DNA of 64,000 nt from Laguncularia racemosa (taxonomy: Eukaryota > Streptophyta > Magnoliopsida > Myrtales > Combretaceae), in the NCBI GenBank assembly GCA_037954665.1, contig JBBMOL010000192.1:434001-498000 (forward strand). The letters are read 5' to 3'. The stretch's first letter is position 1; each line of letters begins with the position of its first letter. The notes beneath the pieces were generated by a model, which was not told the DNA's origin, did no database searches, and worked only from the letters and a program-made list of their open reading frames with translations. The position numbers and the translations under genes are program-made. Of the stretch, positions 21,471-34,105 are shown piece after piece.

Positions 21471-22360
21471 TCATTCATGAAAATAGAGATGTGGAGAGTA
21501 TTAGCTTTGAGGAGGATGATACATCACCCTCAAAGGAATATGATGATGTTGAGTTGGAGGGACTTGTTAGTGGAGAGTTATATGTTACTAGACGAATCCT
21601 CAGTAATCAACCATAAGAAGACGATGAAGGGGTTCAACGTGAACACATCTTTCATACCTGGTGTCACATGCAAAACAATGTATGTAGCTTGATCATAGAT
21701 AGTGGCAGCTAAACTAATGTTGCTAGCACCTTGTTGGTTAATAAGATGAGGTTGAAGGCAGTGAAACATCCGAAGCCATATCGATTACAATGGTTGAATG
21801 AGTGTGGGGAAGTGAAGGTGATCAGGTAAGTTCTTACTTCTTTTTCTATAGGGAGCTATCGTGATGAGGTGATGTGTGATGTAGTTCCTATGCAGGCTAG
21901 TCATCTATTACTAGGTCAACGATGGCAGTTTAATAGGAAGGTGATGTATGATAGGTACAAGAACCAATATTCTTTTGTTCTAAACAAAAGGAAGGTGATT
22001 CTAACTCTATAGAAACCATGGGAGGCTTGTGAGGATTAGGTTATAGTAGCAAAAGAATTCAGAGAGAAATACGTGAGTGTGTGAGAAAAGGGTGAGAAGA
22101 AAGAAAAGAGTGAGAGACAAACACTAATGAGCCATGAGGGAAAAGATTCTAAAACATTGAGAGAAAATAAAATTGCAAGAAAAAGTGAGGTAAAGAGTGC
22201 AATGTTAGCAAGGAAATAATTGCTTGTACTTATGTATAAGGATGTGTATTTTACTAATGCTGACCTTAACCCTTTATTACCTAGTATGGTGGTGTCTCTA
22301 CGAATATGAAGATTTGTTTCCTGGAGAAGTTTGAAGGGTCTACCACCACTACGAGGTATC
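21471..22360 (+). pseudogene. Protease region and PR-RT linker of F, degenerate
   Basis: The active-site segment reads LIIDSGS, a stop, then TNVAS (about 21690-21725). KHPKPYRLQWLNECGEVKV and MQASHLLLGQRW follow, all standard for this gypsy group. A Lys/Glu-rich linker with stops leads to RT. It is dead. Confidence 0.8.
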
Positions 22361-23250
22361 AAGCATCAAATTGATTTCTTGTTAAGTGCATCTATTCTTA
22401 ATCGGCTAGCTTACTGGATTAATCCTGAGGAGGCAAAGGAAATTTAGAAGCAAGTTGATGAATTGATGGAGAAAGGATTTGTAAAGGAAAGCTTCAGTCC
22501 ATGTTCAGTTCTTATCATCCTGGTTCCCAAGAAGGATGGAACATGGCGAATGTGTGTTGATTGCTAAGTAATCAACAAGATTACAGTTAAGTACAAACAT
22601 CCTATCCTTAAGTTAGATGATATGCTTGATGAATTGCATGGTGCTTGTTTATTTTCTAAAATTTATTTAAAGAATGACTATTATCAAATTCGTATGAAAG
22701 AGGGGGGTGAATGGAAAATGGCTTTTAAAACTAAACATGCGTTATATGAATGGAAGGTAATGCCGTTCGGATTAACAAATGCACCTAACACTTTTATGAG
22801 GTTAATGAATCATGCTTTACATAGTTTTATTGGGAAATTTGTTGTTATATACTTTGATGACATCTTGATTTACAGCAGGGCAATAGATGATCATGTTTAA
22901 CATTTTCAATGTGTGTTTAATGTTTTGAGGAAAAACCAATTATAGGCTAATTTAAATAAGTGCACTTTTTGTATGGAAACTATGGTTTTTCTTAGATTTG
23001 TTGTAGGTGCAGATGGGATAGCTATGGATGAGGAGAAGGCAAAAGCGATCTGGGAGTGGCCAACACTAAAGAATGTAAATGAGGTTAGGAGCTTCCATGG
23101 CTTAGCAAGTTTTTATACGAGATTTGTGAGAGTTTAGTTCCATAGCTGCTCCTCTAAATGACCTTGTTAAGACGAATGCCGAATTCAAGTGGACTGAAGC
23201 ACATGAGCAGGCTTTTCAAACCCTGAAAGGTAAGTTAACTAATGCACCTT
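22361..23250 (+). pseudogene. Reverse transcriptase of F, degenerate
   Basis: Motifs in order: ELMEKGFVKESFSPCSV, VPKKDGTWRMCVDC then a stop, LDDMLDELHGACLFSKIYLK, WKVMPFGLTNAPNTFMRLM, and the catalytic YFDD box at 22850-22861. The frame is open 22622-22900, then broken by several stops in the thumb region (EEKAKAIWEWPT is still readable). The catalytic Asp pair is intact but the protein is not. Confidence 0.88.
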
Positions 23251-23640
23251 TACTAGTCTTGCCTAATTTTGAGAAAGTATTTGAGATTGAATGCGATGCT
23301 TCCAAGAAAGGTATTGGTAGTGTGTTGATGCAGGATTCCAAGTCGATCGCTTATTTTAGTGAAAAACTCAATGGTGTTGCATTAAATTACCCAGTGTATG
23401 ATAAGGAACTATATGCCTTAGTGAGGACCTTGCAAACATGGTAGCATTACTTATGGCCTAAGGAGTTTATCATTCATTTCGATCATGAGAGTCTAAAGTA
23501 TTTGAAAACTCAAGGCTAGTTAAACAAGAGGCATGCCAAGTGGCTGGAATTTATCAAAACCTTTCCATACATGATTAAATATAAGCAAGGAAAGGAAAAT
23601 ATGGTGGCAAATGCACTTTCTCGAAGGTACTCTCTTTGAC
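23251..23640 (+). pseudogene. RNase H of F, degenerate
   Basis: FEIECDASKKGIGSVLMQDS gives the first catalytic Asp, then KSIAYFSEKLNGVALNYPVY and YDKELYALVRTLQTW before a stop (expected Gln). A second readable part ends ENMVANALSRRYS, the usual end of RNase H (normally ADALSRR). Confidence 0.85.
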
Positions 23641-24343
23641 TTCTTTGCATACTAAATTGCTTGGGTTTGAATGCATTAAGGAATTATATGAGAATGACAC
23701 TAATTTCGGTCAAATTTGGGTCGCTTGTTTTAAATCTGGATATGTTGATTTTTATAGGCATAAGGGGTATTTATTTAAGAAAGATAGGTTATGTGTGCCA
23801 AAAAGCTCTATAGATGAACTGCTAGTGAGGCAAACATATAGTGGCGGTTTAAAGGGGCATTTTGGGTTAAAAAGACTTTGGATATTTTGCATGAACAATT
23901 CTATTGGCCTAAAATGAAACATGATGTGCAAAATGTGTGTGATAAGTGCATTGCATGTAGAAAGGCTAAGTCTAGAGTAATGCCCCATGGGGAATACCTT
24001 CCATTGCTTGTGCTTAATCAACCTTGGATTGACATCTCTATGGACTTTATATTAGGGTTACCATGATCTCAAAGTGACAAAAATAGCATATTTGTTGTTA
24101 TTGATAGGTTTAGTATGATAATGCATTTCATTACCTGTTCTAAAATTAATGATGCAAGACACCTTGCTAATTTGTTCTTTAAGGAGATCATGTGGTTACA
24201 TGGGTTGCATAAATCTATTATGAATGATAGAGATGTAAAATTCTTAAGTCATTTTTAGCGTACTCTGTGGAATAGGTTAGGCACTAAATTGTTGTTCTCT
24301 ACTGTTGCGCATCCTCAAACTGATAGTCAGACTGAAGTAGTCA
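23641..24343 (+). pseudogene. Integrase of F, N-terminal and core part, interrupted by S3
   Basis: The zinc-binding segment ends CDKCIACRKAKSR. The core shows WIDISMDFILGLP (first Asp), HKSIMNDRDVKFLSHF (second Asp, normally SDRD) and HPQTDSQTEVV (Glu). Stops lie at about 24064 and 24257. Solo LTR S3 enters within the core right after TEVV; the frame resumes at 25360. Confidence 0.85.
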
Positions 24344-25359
24344 TGATAGGAGTCAAAATCCAACAAGACCTATCATTATGGCAAGAACTAAAGGATTTCG
24401 AATCTTGGCGATGAGGACCCATTTTGAACAAATCGACCCTGAAATCATTCGTTTACTAACCTCGTTTATCTTATTCATGCATTGTATATTCCAACAGGTA
24501 CACTTATCATATTTTATAGGGCAATGGACAAACTCATTAAGACTTAGCTTGTGGGTTATCCATGGACCGACCTGAACCGGCGATGAGCTGGGCCAACGAA
24601 TCCTATGGAAGAGCTAACATCTTGAAGACTAATTTTTATATATTGGTTATTTACTTGGACTATTTATGTTGTAATCATTTTGGGACACTTTTATTTGGTT
24701 GTAATTGAGTTTTAGGATCGGCTACCCTAAAAGTAGCATAGTTGTAATTTTATGTACTTTCTAACCCTAAAGGAAGCAAGTATAAATACTTACTTAAAGT
24801 AGGGTTTGAGGAGGCCATTTTTTCATATTTGAACATACACTTTTCGTGAGGATTAAGGCTCTTCCTAATTGTCATTAGACTCTTATCAATTTTAATCCCA
24901 AGAGTTAAAATTGTGAGGAATATCAATTTCATTTTGTTATGATTTCTTTTCTTCTATAGTGTGTAATATCTAGGGTCGAATTGGAATTTTCTTGGTCATA
25001 TTTGATTGCATTTGTAATCAAATTATTATTACTTAATTGATTAGATCTTAGCATTTGTTATCACCATCAAATTTTACTCCATCTTGTGGCGTGAATTGGC
25101 TCTTGTTGGAAAGGTCGATTTTAGAGTTGTTCTTGTTGATTTTTTGTGAATTATTCATGTGTTTTTCAAGTATATTTTATGATCTTTATTGGGGAAAACA
25201 TCATTATGATATTCATTTCATGAATTATAGCAATCGGTTCACCTAATTCATCTAGGGTTCACGTAATTTTGGTGCCCTTTGAACCGGTTTGAACTTGTGT
25301 ATTGAAATTGTTCCTTTGGTTCATTTGCATGTGCTTGGATCTTGGTTTTAGGCATATCA
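24344..25359 (+). mobile_element. Solo LTR S3 (C-superfamily), TSD AGTCA
   Basis: 1,016 bp, starting TGATAGGAGTCAAAATCC and ending TTAGGCATATCA, with AGTCA at 24339-24343 and 25360-25364. The first 300 bp align closely with the C1 LTR in element orientation, including ACCGGCGATGAGCTGGGCC. No internal region. It sits in F integrase. Confidence 0.93.
24775..24794 (+). promoter_or_regulatory. Palindromic TATA box, S3
   Basis: AGCAAGTATAAATACTTACT; one arm has a G-to-A change relative to the perfect palindrome. Confidence 0.6.
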
Positions 25360-25741
25360 AGTCAATAGGAAACTTTTAACCTTGTTGTGTGTTGTGATTC
25401 ATAAGAATTGGAAACAATGGGAGACATGTTTGCCTCATGTAGAATTTGCATATAATAGGACAGTGCATTCCACTACATCGTATTCTCCATTTGAGGTTGT
25501 ATATGGCTTTAACCCCTTGACTCCATTAGATATTTTTCCTTTGCCTACTAATGAATTTTTTGACCTTGACGAAAAGAAAAAGGAAAAATTTGTTGGGGAA
25601 TTGCATGCTCAAGTTCGGACCAACATTGAGAAGAAAAACAAGCACTATGCTCGTCAAGCCAATAAGGAACACGCAATGTTTCTAATCTTACCCTTTATGA
25701 TGCAGGTGATTGAGGACGAATATCTTTTAGGAATGAGGGAA
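25360..25741 (+). pseudogene. Integrase of F, C-terminal part
   Basis: It continues from S3 with NWKQWETCLPHVEFAYNRTV and SYSPFEVVYGFNPLTPLDIF, standard for the end of the gypsy integrase core. The GPY/F region is shortened. The polypurine tract TAGGAATGAGGGAA (25728-25741) ends the segment. Confidence 0.85.
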
Positions 25742-26390
25742 TGATGAGGATCAACTAGCATCAAAAGGGAATGAACTGAAGTCCCATAAACCCCTACATG
25801 GTATTAGAGGCCCAATGACCCAAGCTAAAGCTAAGCGGATGAATGAAGCCTTGCAAAGACTAGTTATGGAACTATAACAGAAGGAACCAAGTTACGCTAA
25901 AGGATAATTGGCCTTTGTTAATTTGATTCAAGCGTCCTCAGAGGAGTATAGGACATGAGAACCTAAGGAAGACCGCCGGTTTATGTTACATTAAAGACCA
26001 CTCGGCCTTTGTAAGTTTTGTTATTTTTTCTTTGTCAAATTTCGGCCTTCTATAAGTTAAATGGTCAGTTTTCTATGTTTGGAAACTTAGGTTTTTCTTT
26101 ATTATGTGACAACAATATAGCTATATCGAAAAGAGAGGAAGGACAACACAATTATCTTTTCTATATTGAAACACAATTTTCTTGAGAAAACTCTCTCTTC
26201 TTCTTTGAGAAGAACTCACCAATTTCTTTAACTTAAACTCTTGGGGAAATCATTGATAACTTAGGTTTCAATCAATAGGTGTAGTTGGGGTCTAGTTACG
26301 ATCGCAACTTATTCAAGACGATTCATGGGGATTTGATTCGCAATTCGATCGTTGGGTTCTAGGTTTGACATACCTAAGGTTTGCGCATCA
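25742..26390 (+). repeat. 3' LTR of F
   Basis: 649 bp, starting TGATGAGGATCAACTAGC, ending GGTTTGCGCATCA. Differs from the 5' LTR by about 9% and an insertion near 26155-26180. Confidence 0.92.
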
Positions 26391-27713
26391 GTTAGTTGTT
26401 CAAGGATGTAATCAAAAGGAAGGCATTGATTTTAATGAGATTTTCTTGCCTATTGTTCAACATTCTTCCATTCATCTACTACTTGCATTTGTTGCTTTGT
26501 TGATTTAGATTTGAAGCAACTCAAAGAAGAGAGCTACATGGAGTACCCAAAAAGATTTATAGCTCTTGACAAGGAACATTATGTTTATCGCTTAAAGAAA
26601 TCTTTAAGAAAGCTCACAAACAATGGTGCAAAAGATTTGATGCCTTTATGATTTGGTAGGGTTTCATAAGGCGCCAATATGACAATTGTGTTTACTTTCA
26701 ATAGTATTCCAATGGGTCTTTTGTGTACTTTTTGCTCTATGTTGATGACTTGCTCATCTCTTGGCAACAAGTCTTTGATCAATAGATTAAAATTACAACA
26801 TAATAGATAGTTTAACTTGAAAGATCTTGGTGTAGCTAAGAATATATTCTTAGCTTGGAAATTCATAGGGACCGGTATGATGGTAAATTGTTTCTATCAA
26901 AAGAAGTATATTATGAATGTGCTTAATCCGTTTAACAAGATATAATACAATCCTATTTTTACTCCTCTTACTGCACATTTTAAATTGTCATCTAATCTTT
27001 ATCTAAAAACTGAGGAGGTGATTAAACACATGTTGAATGTTCATTATTCTAGTGAAGTCAATAGTCTCACGTATGCTATGGTGTGTACTAGACTTGATCT
27101 TGCACATGTTATGAATTTAGAGAGCAAGTATATGCATAATCTTGAAAAATGATCATTGGAGTGCTATTATTAAGGTCCTTCGTGACTTGAAGTTACTTAT
27201 GATCTTTGCTTGGTGTTCAATCACAACAAGACTACATCTAAAGATATTATTAAATTTCTTGATTTTGATTAAGATGGTGATCTTGATAGATGAAAGCCTC
27301 TTTCTAGTTATATTTTCATTCTCTATAATTCCTCTATTAGTTGAAAAACATCTCTATAGTCTATTACTACATTGATCTACAATTGAAGTGGAGTATGTTA
27401 CAACAACTAAGGGTTTGAAGGAGGTTACCTAGTTATGGGGCTTCATTATTGAACTTAGTGTTCCTCAAGGGCTCATCATTGTTTTTTGTGATAGTTAAAG
27501 TGCTATCCATTTGACCAAGTATGATATGTATCATTTGAACACTAAGTACATTGATGTCAAATGTTACCATATCAAATATACAATTGTTGCTAGTGAAATT
27601 GTTGATCTTCTTATACTAAGTTCAAGCATTGCTTAGACTTAGCCAATATTCACAATAATTGACTAGCTATATGGTGATGGTAAGCATTATTGAATTTGAG
27701 CAAAGGTGGAGAT
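26391..27713 (+). pseudogene. Element E, right part: copia reverse transcriptase and RNase H, degenerate
   Basis: It resumes copia RT: LVVQGCNQKEGIDFNEIFLP and then the catalytic box YVDDLLIS (YVDD at 26738-26749). Later segments give DLGVAKNIFL-like and, in RNase H, STIEVEYVTTTKGLKE, IIVFCDS and HLNTKYIDVKCYHIKY, standard for the copia RNase H domain. Many stops and frame changes occur. The segment ends in the copia polypurine tract CAAAGGTGGAGAT (27701-27713). Confidence 0.85.
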
Positions 27714-28060
27714 TGTTAAAGTTTGTGCCCTGAATTCATATGATTTTCACTTATGGCCCACTATGTCTACTTTTAGAAATTTCATATTTGAACTCTATCA
27801 TTACCATTAAGATAGTGATTGAGATTTATTCTTTCTATCATGATAGGGATTGAGTTTTCATTTTTTCCATAAAGATAAAGATTATATTATACTCTCACAA
27901 TCTTTTTCTATGGTTTTTCTCTAGTAAACAGAGCTTTCCACAAAAATTTTGTGTGCTATATTTAATTATTATTGTTATTTTTTACTTCTCTTTAATTGTT
28001 AATTATGTTGTAACTAGTTGTTTCCTTGCACTATAAACAATAACAAAACTAAAACCTAAT
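27714..28060 (+). repeat. 3' LTR of copia element E (end uncertain)
   Basis: It begins TGTTAAAGTTTGTGCCC right after the polypurine tract, as in Tork/Sire-like copia elements. The right end is a guess: no 5' LTR or TSD partner is present in the window to fix it. Confidence 0.55.
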
Positions 28061-30190
28061 TTTTTTTTTTGAAAAACATATAATAAGAGCATAAAAAAGT
28101 ACATAATTTTCTACAAAACAAGTGCATATTAAAAAGAAGCACCCAATGAAAAAAAAAAGAAGAAAAGAAAGATATTATCTTTTTAACATCATTTACGAAA
28201 TGAATTATATAGTTTGTCATTAGAGAAAACAAACAATCCAATGAAACAACAAATTTAGTAAAGTTACTTATTATAAGTGCAAAAATGGGAAAGAACTTAC
28301 TTTCATTTCAGTAAAGAAAAAGAAAAAATAAACTTTTATTTTATGCAAAACTTAAAGAACTTTTAAAAGAAAAATCATTTTGATGAAAAGAATTCATCTA
28401 AAAAAATCTTATCTTTTATTCACTTAATACACATTATTGAGCCCAAACTTCTCCTTTTTTTTCTTTTTTTCTTCATTTGATTTATATTAAGCATACCCTA
28501 TTCAATATAAGCCACTCGAGAAATATTAAGGAAAATTGAATTTTTTAGAAAAAAATTTAAAAATAATTTTTCAAAAACTAGAGTAGTCACCTGACCAAAG
28601 TTGGGGAAAAAGGAGAAATTAAAGTTAATTGGGTTCATTAAATCTAATTTTAGCCACTAGTCTATGATTTTTTTAATAAAAAATAAAGTCTTTTACAATG
28701 ATTGGAAACCAAATATTTTTTTGAGTTTAGAGGCTATCTTTTTAAAAAGAAGGATTTCCATAAGGAATTTTCCAAAAATTAAAGAAAATTCCTTCAAGAT
28801 TTCTGTTTTTCTTTTTTTTTTTTTTCAAAATTTTCTAAGAAAAGAGTTTCCTTAAAAAAATAGTTATCACTTTTTCTTTTTAGGAAAATAATTTTATTTT
28901 TATTTTTTAAGGTCACTTAAAGTACCTATATACTTGCCAACTAAGATCAAGCCAATGTAAATCTCTTTTTTCTAGAAAAATTTTTAATTTAGTAGTTCAT
29001 TTTATTTTTAAAAAACATTGACTTTGTGATTTTTGAAAACAATTTTTCTTATAGTTCATTTTATTTTTAAAAAACATTGACTTTATTAGAAAAATTGTTT
29101 TGAAAGACCTAAAAAACCTAATTTCGAAAAAAAACCAATTAAATTTTTTTATTTAAGGAAAAAATTTTCTAAGTGTTCAAAACAATTTTTCTAATAAAAG
29201 AAAATCTTTTAAAACAATCTTTGAAAAAAATATGAAGAAACTCTTTTGTTGAAAATTTTCCTTTTACAAGAAAAAATGAAAATTTATTTAAAAACTAAGA
29301 AAAAAAAAAAGAAAACTTACATCATGGAACGAAACATGTTAGTACTGCAACATGCAATAATGAAATATAAATCTAGAATTTTTATTATTTTCCTTTTGAA
29401 AAAGATTCTTTTTCCTTATTATTATTCATGTTGGTAATAAGCAAAAGACATAAAAATTAACTAATATCATGCAAAATATTATTTTTATAGGGGTTGAATT
29501 GGTTTAATAAAATTAAAGCTTAAGTTTTATTATCCTCTTAATTAAGTTATATTGTGGAAGAACTTTATACTATATCAAAATTATACACGTCTACTTGCTT
29601 TTGCCTTAAATAAAAATGCTTGGATATATAAGTTAAAACACTATAATAATAAATAATAAGATAAATAAAGTAAGGAATGTAAAGAGAGATAGGGAGAGAG
29701 ATAAAGGGTAGATATATAATGGTTAGGCCTCCTGCCTATATCCTTTTTACTAGCACTACTAGCTCAACTATTGGAAATCCCCTATTTTTTTCAAAAGTAG
29801 GTATAAATGAGTCTACAATCATGACAACTTCAGCAACACCTAGTAGAAGCTTATTGTTCCTACATCCCTCATAATTCTTTAATGTTCTTTTGACTCTCAC
29901 TAAAACCTAACCCTTAACCCTATTCATTTCTAAAAATAAATCTCTTGAGTCTAAATCACAAGTCACAAAAAATACTCACTATACACTCTTACAATAGATA
30001 CTTCTTTTGAAAAGACAAAAAAATAGTTAAAAATTCCCTAAGCCCTTCTTCTAGTAGCATATCTTGCAAGTTTTAATCTCTTAAGAGCAATTTTTGTTAA
30101 CAATACTCAACTTCACGTAATGCAATGTGTAACTTGTAAAACTCTCCACTCCCATGCTTCTAGTATTTACTTCTACTTATATAGTAGTCA
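28061..30190. other. AT-rich stretch, no gene seen
   Basis: It is dominated by A and T runs. A 33-bp segment (TAGTTCATTTTATTTTTAAA and onward) is present twice, at 28993-29025 and 29052-29084, identical in both. I see no ORF with a recognisable motif and no clear terminal repeats. Confidence 0.6.
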
Positions 30191-31349
30191 TGTCACACGC
30201 CAAAAGGGGGCTTAGAAGCCTCTACTAAAGTTATTATGGTACGTGTGCACTCGTTACATAATAATCATCTTATGAGTCAGAAATCATAAGACTCTAAGTA
30301 AATAATTACATCTACAACAAGTTATAATACACATAATTAGATAATAAAATATAACTATAGATCTCGTACCCCATGGTCAACCATGATCGTAGAGAATTGG
30401 TATCCCTTACCAATCAGTAAAATAGGATAAATCCTAGGTTTCTCAATTTAAACATTTCTATTTACATTGGGGTCCTAACCTTCCATTTAAACAATTTATC
30501 ATCCATAACTCTTACTTTGTCATTCTGGTCTTCTAGAATCACTTGACATTTCACATCTTATCTTATCCCGAGCTTTCGTACTCGCTACTTGCAGAAAGTC
30601 TATGAGGGGGTGAGCACACCATAGCTCAGTGAATGGGATGGTAACACTTTCAATGCTACGTACACATACAAACCAACTTAAATCAAATATTAGACATATG
30701 CTAAATACATACATAAGAAAATTCAAATTAAGATATTAAACATATGCTATGCGTGAACAACCATATAAATGCAGCATCTCATGCGGTCTTCCGGTAACTG
30801 ACATAAAGTCTAAGATTTACGCCCCCCTTGACCATGGGATGGGGATTCCAAAGCCACCATCAGTGTCAAGGTCATTACCCGGTTTATTTATCTTATCACT
30901 TGGTTAATTATGATATCTTATTAACTCAACAGTGAACACTCTCGTGCCTCTCTACACCAGATGGAGCAAAACCCTAAAGGACAGGCCAGACTCAGAACTG
31001 TCAAGGTGCGACAATCCCTTAATCAATTAGTTTGAACTTAGCGGAACAGCGATCCTCTTGATCACTTCCGACGCATCCCGTGACAGTGATGACCTTCAAT
31101 CTCATGTAATGTCTAGTGAAAATGCATGTCAAGTTTTGATATTGTCCAATTCATACTTTAATTGAATTATTTAAAGTGATCAAACAACATTTACAATCAC
31201 AATCAATCATACCACAAAAGTAAACATCAAACATTTCATTCCACTCATCACTAGCAAAGATTATGCATTTCTTGTTACGCAACACCAACACTGAACCCAA
31301 ACCCCGTTGACATAGACTTATCCAATTTTACAATGGATTAAATTATCTC

Positions 31350-31520
31350 GGCACCTCTCTGTGCCATTTCTTTTAAATGTCAAACTGCTCAGGTTGACTT
31401 ATGATCATTTTTGACACTTTTGTGTCATTTATCTCACATGTCAAACTAACCACTTGGGGTTGATTTACAATAATCATTTTTGACACCTCTGTGCCATCGC
31501 ACTTCTCAAGTGCTTTATCA
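31350..31520 (+). repeat. ~70-bp tandem repeat inside D2
   Basis: Units begin GGCACCTCTCTGTGCC, GACACTTTTGTGTC and GACACCTCTGTGCC and continue with AATGTCAAAC and GGGGTTGATTTACAAT-like parts. D3 has the same array at 46041-46203. Confidence 0.7.
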
Positions 31521-32359
31521 TTCTCACACTTTCGAGAGCCAGAAAGGTCATCTCGCATCTTCCTTTTAATGTTTTTAGGACACTTGTGTTTAATATACAT
31601 ATATACATATCTATACATATATATGTTTGGGACCTCTTCTTAATTAAAGACAATTTGCTTGATATCTCCCCTTACGTACTTAAGAGGGTAAGAAAATATG
31701 GTCATTGAGTTGTAAAAGCTAAGGTTGCACTCATGATTGGTATGGTTAAGTTCATGAGTGTATTTCGTAAATATAATATGAAAATAAGTTCGTTAAGTAT
31801 AGGTATACACATTTAGGACCCAACTTAGACATGTATACATAATGATACCCACATACCCTATTCCAACTAAGCATACCTATTCGATAGCTATAGAAGGAAA
31901 AGCTAAGTCTATATTTTGATTTGTTTTGGAAGAAAACAATTTGTAGAACATGGGTTAGGCTTATGGTTATAGCAATAGCAATATGGCACTAGGCGCTATC
32001 ATTAAGGTAATGACATCTAAACTCTCAGACCATCCATTCCCTTATACTCTTCACGACTTCTTACCTAACTCGTTATTCTCTACCACATAACTTAACTCAA
32101 CAACAATCATATCAAATAGCAGCACAATAAACATCAATTTCACATGCATAACATTCCACATACACCACAATATAGTAGCATATCATTAAGTTTCCCAGTC
32201 ACTTGTTTGGGGTTGTCGTAGTCCTAATCATCCTCAAGTGATTCCGACGTGTAGTCCCTTCTCCAAGCATGGTACCGAAGGGTTAACTACAACAACTCTC
32301 TACAGTTTCCATTGGGTTGCTCGATTCCTTATTCGCTCCTATCTCTTCTCAAGCTCTTT

Positions 32360-33086
32360 GATGCCTTTCCCCATACTCTCATACACCAGCACATTCCCAC
32401 ACACCACATGCACACTAACAAACACATATTCTTATCCATTTACATACACACTTCACACACCACACATGCACCTATACAAACATATACACCTGCTCCTTTC
32501 ACCTTCTACACCACTATCACACACATATACACACATGCCCTACATATACTTCACACCACCAATACATACTTACTTACATACTCTACACATATTACACACC
32601 TCCTATATCCATACTCACACACCCACACCATACATTATCCCATACACCTGCTCACATACTCTATATATGCCATACATCACCAATACACACCCACATACTT
32701 TGCATACATTATATTTACTTTCCATACCCACACATCCATGTTCACACTCCATACATCATCTCATACGCATACGTACATATTCCACATACATCATCCTCAA
32801 CTTCCATACATACCTATACACCATACACTATTTCACATACATACATACATGCCTACATATACCACTCCTTCCTTATACATATATACATACCCACACACTA
32901 CACGTCTTCCATACATATACACATATGTTACATACTTCACACACCATCCATGTACACACTAGTACCACATACCCCACACCTTTCATACATATACACATAA
33001 ACCCTTACAAGCTACATGGTATCCACGTACACACACACAAACCGCACCTACCACACACCGTCCATATGCATATACCCCCCCTTTTA
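32360..33086 (+). repeat. CA/TACA-rich low-complexity tract, D2 left part
   Basis: Degenerate (ACACAT/TACACA)n sequence. It continues on the other side of C2 to about 40230, so C2 inserted in the middle of it. Confidence 0.85.
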
Positions 33087-34105
33087 TGATGTGCCTAATC
33101 ACTCTTTAAAGCACATCCAAAAGACTTAAGATTAACTATTTCAAGTCTAGGCAAAATCGGATCCAAAAATGGCACTTTTCAAATGAACCCTAATGTTGAA
33201 ATGATGAAATTCAATCAACCAATAACATAATCAAAATACCCCAAAGAAAATGCCTTCTAACAACACTCTAATATCATATAATCCACGCAAATGAAGCCTC
33301 AATTTGACAAAGAAAACCGTAAAGTAAGATTCCTTTTCCAATGGTGAAAATCACGTTTTCAAGTGTAATTTTCAATGATGATCCAAATCAAATTGATAAG
33401 TACTTCAAATAATCACAAGAATTCGTGAATAATAATATGTAAATCTGACCAAGAACTATCTCAAATCAACCCTAGATACAACACACTAGAGAAGAAAAGA
33501 AATTACAACAAAATGAAATTGATATAACTCGCAATTTCAAGATGTTGCACTCACCACAATTTCAAGTCTTGGAATTGAAATTGATAAGAGTTGGAACCAA
33601 GGTATGAACCCTAATTCACACGTGAAAAGAGGTGTATATTCTGCAAAAATAATCTTCAACAAACCCTCTCTTAAGCAAGTATTTATACTTGCTACTCCTA
33701 GGGTTAAAAAGAGCTCAAAATTACAAGTTTGCCACTTTTAAGGTGGCTAACCCTAAATGAAAGTTGCAAAGAAATAAAAGTGTCCCAAAACCAAAATACA
33801 ACCAAAATAGTTCATAAAAAGAGTAAATATATAAAGAAATGGTCCTTCAAGATGCCAGTCTTCAAGAAGCTTTTGAATCAGTTTCAGTTGACAACCTTGA
33901 TTCACTCAGTAATAAGGGTGTTTTTGCATCCTGTATGACTGACAAATGAACCTGCTGAAATGCATCAAAATTATAGTGCAAAGATGTAGAAAGTGAGTTA
34001 GACTTCTCAAGGTTAGGTTTCTCTAGCAAAACCCTCATAACTAGATTCTGGAGACCCTTAGCTCGAGCCTTGGTGATAGGTCTTGGAGAAGTCTGATTCC
34101 TATCA
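33087..34105 (-). repeat. 3' LTR of C2
   Basis: In element orientation it starts TGATAGGAATCAGACTTCTC and ends GATTAGGCACATCA. The pol frame continues about 240 bases into it. Confidence 0.95.
33674..33693 (-). promoter_or_regulatory. Palindromic TATA box, C2 3' LTR
   Basis: AGCAAGTATAAATACTTGCT on the minus strand, perfect. Confidence 0.65.

Larger units (their letters stand above)
19062..26390 (+). mobile_element. Element F: Ty3/gypsy element with both LTRs, TSD GTTAG
   Basis: LTRs are 19062-19685 (624 bp) and 25742-26390 (649 bp), with GTTAG at 19057-19061 and 26391-26395. A near-perfect iMet-type PBS and a polypurine tract are present. The two LTRs differ at about 56 of 624 aligned positions (about 9%), plus one insertion of about 26 bp in the 3' copy. 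Interior order is gag, PR, RT, RNase H, IN. Solo LTR S3 (24344-25359) splits the integrase. F lies inside copia element E. Confidence 0.94.

Noticed and set aside
32238..33089. 283-codon and overlapping 216-codon open frames rich in His/Thr/Tyr
   Set aside because: They are translations of the CA/TACA-rich tract in D2 and are open in several frames at once.
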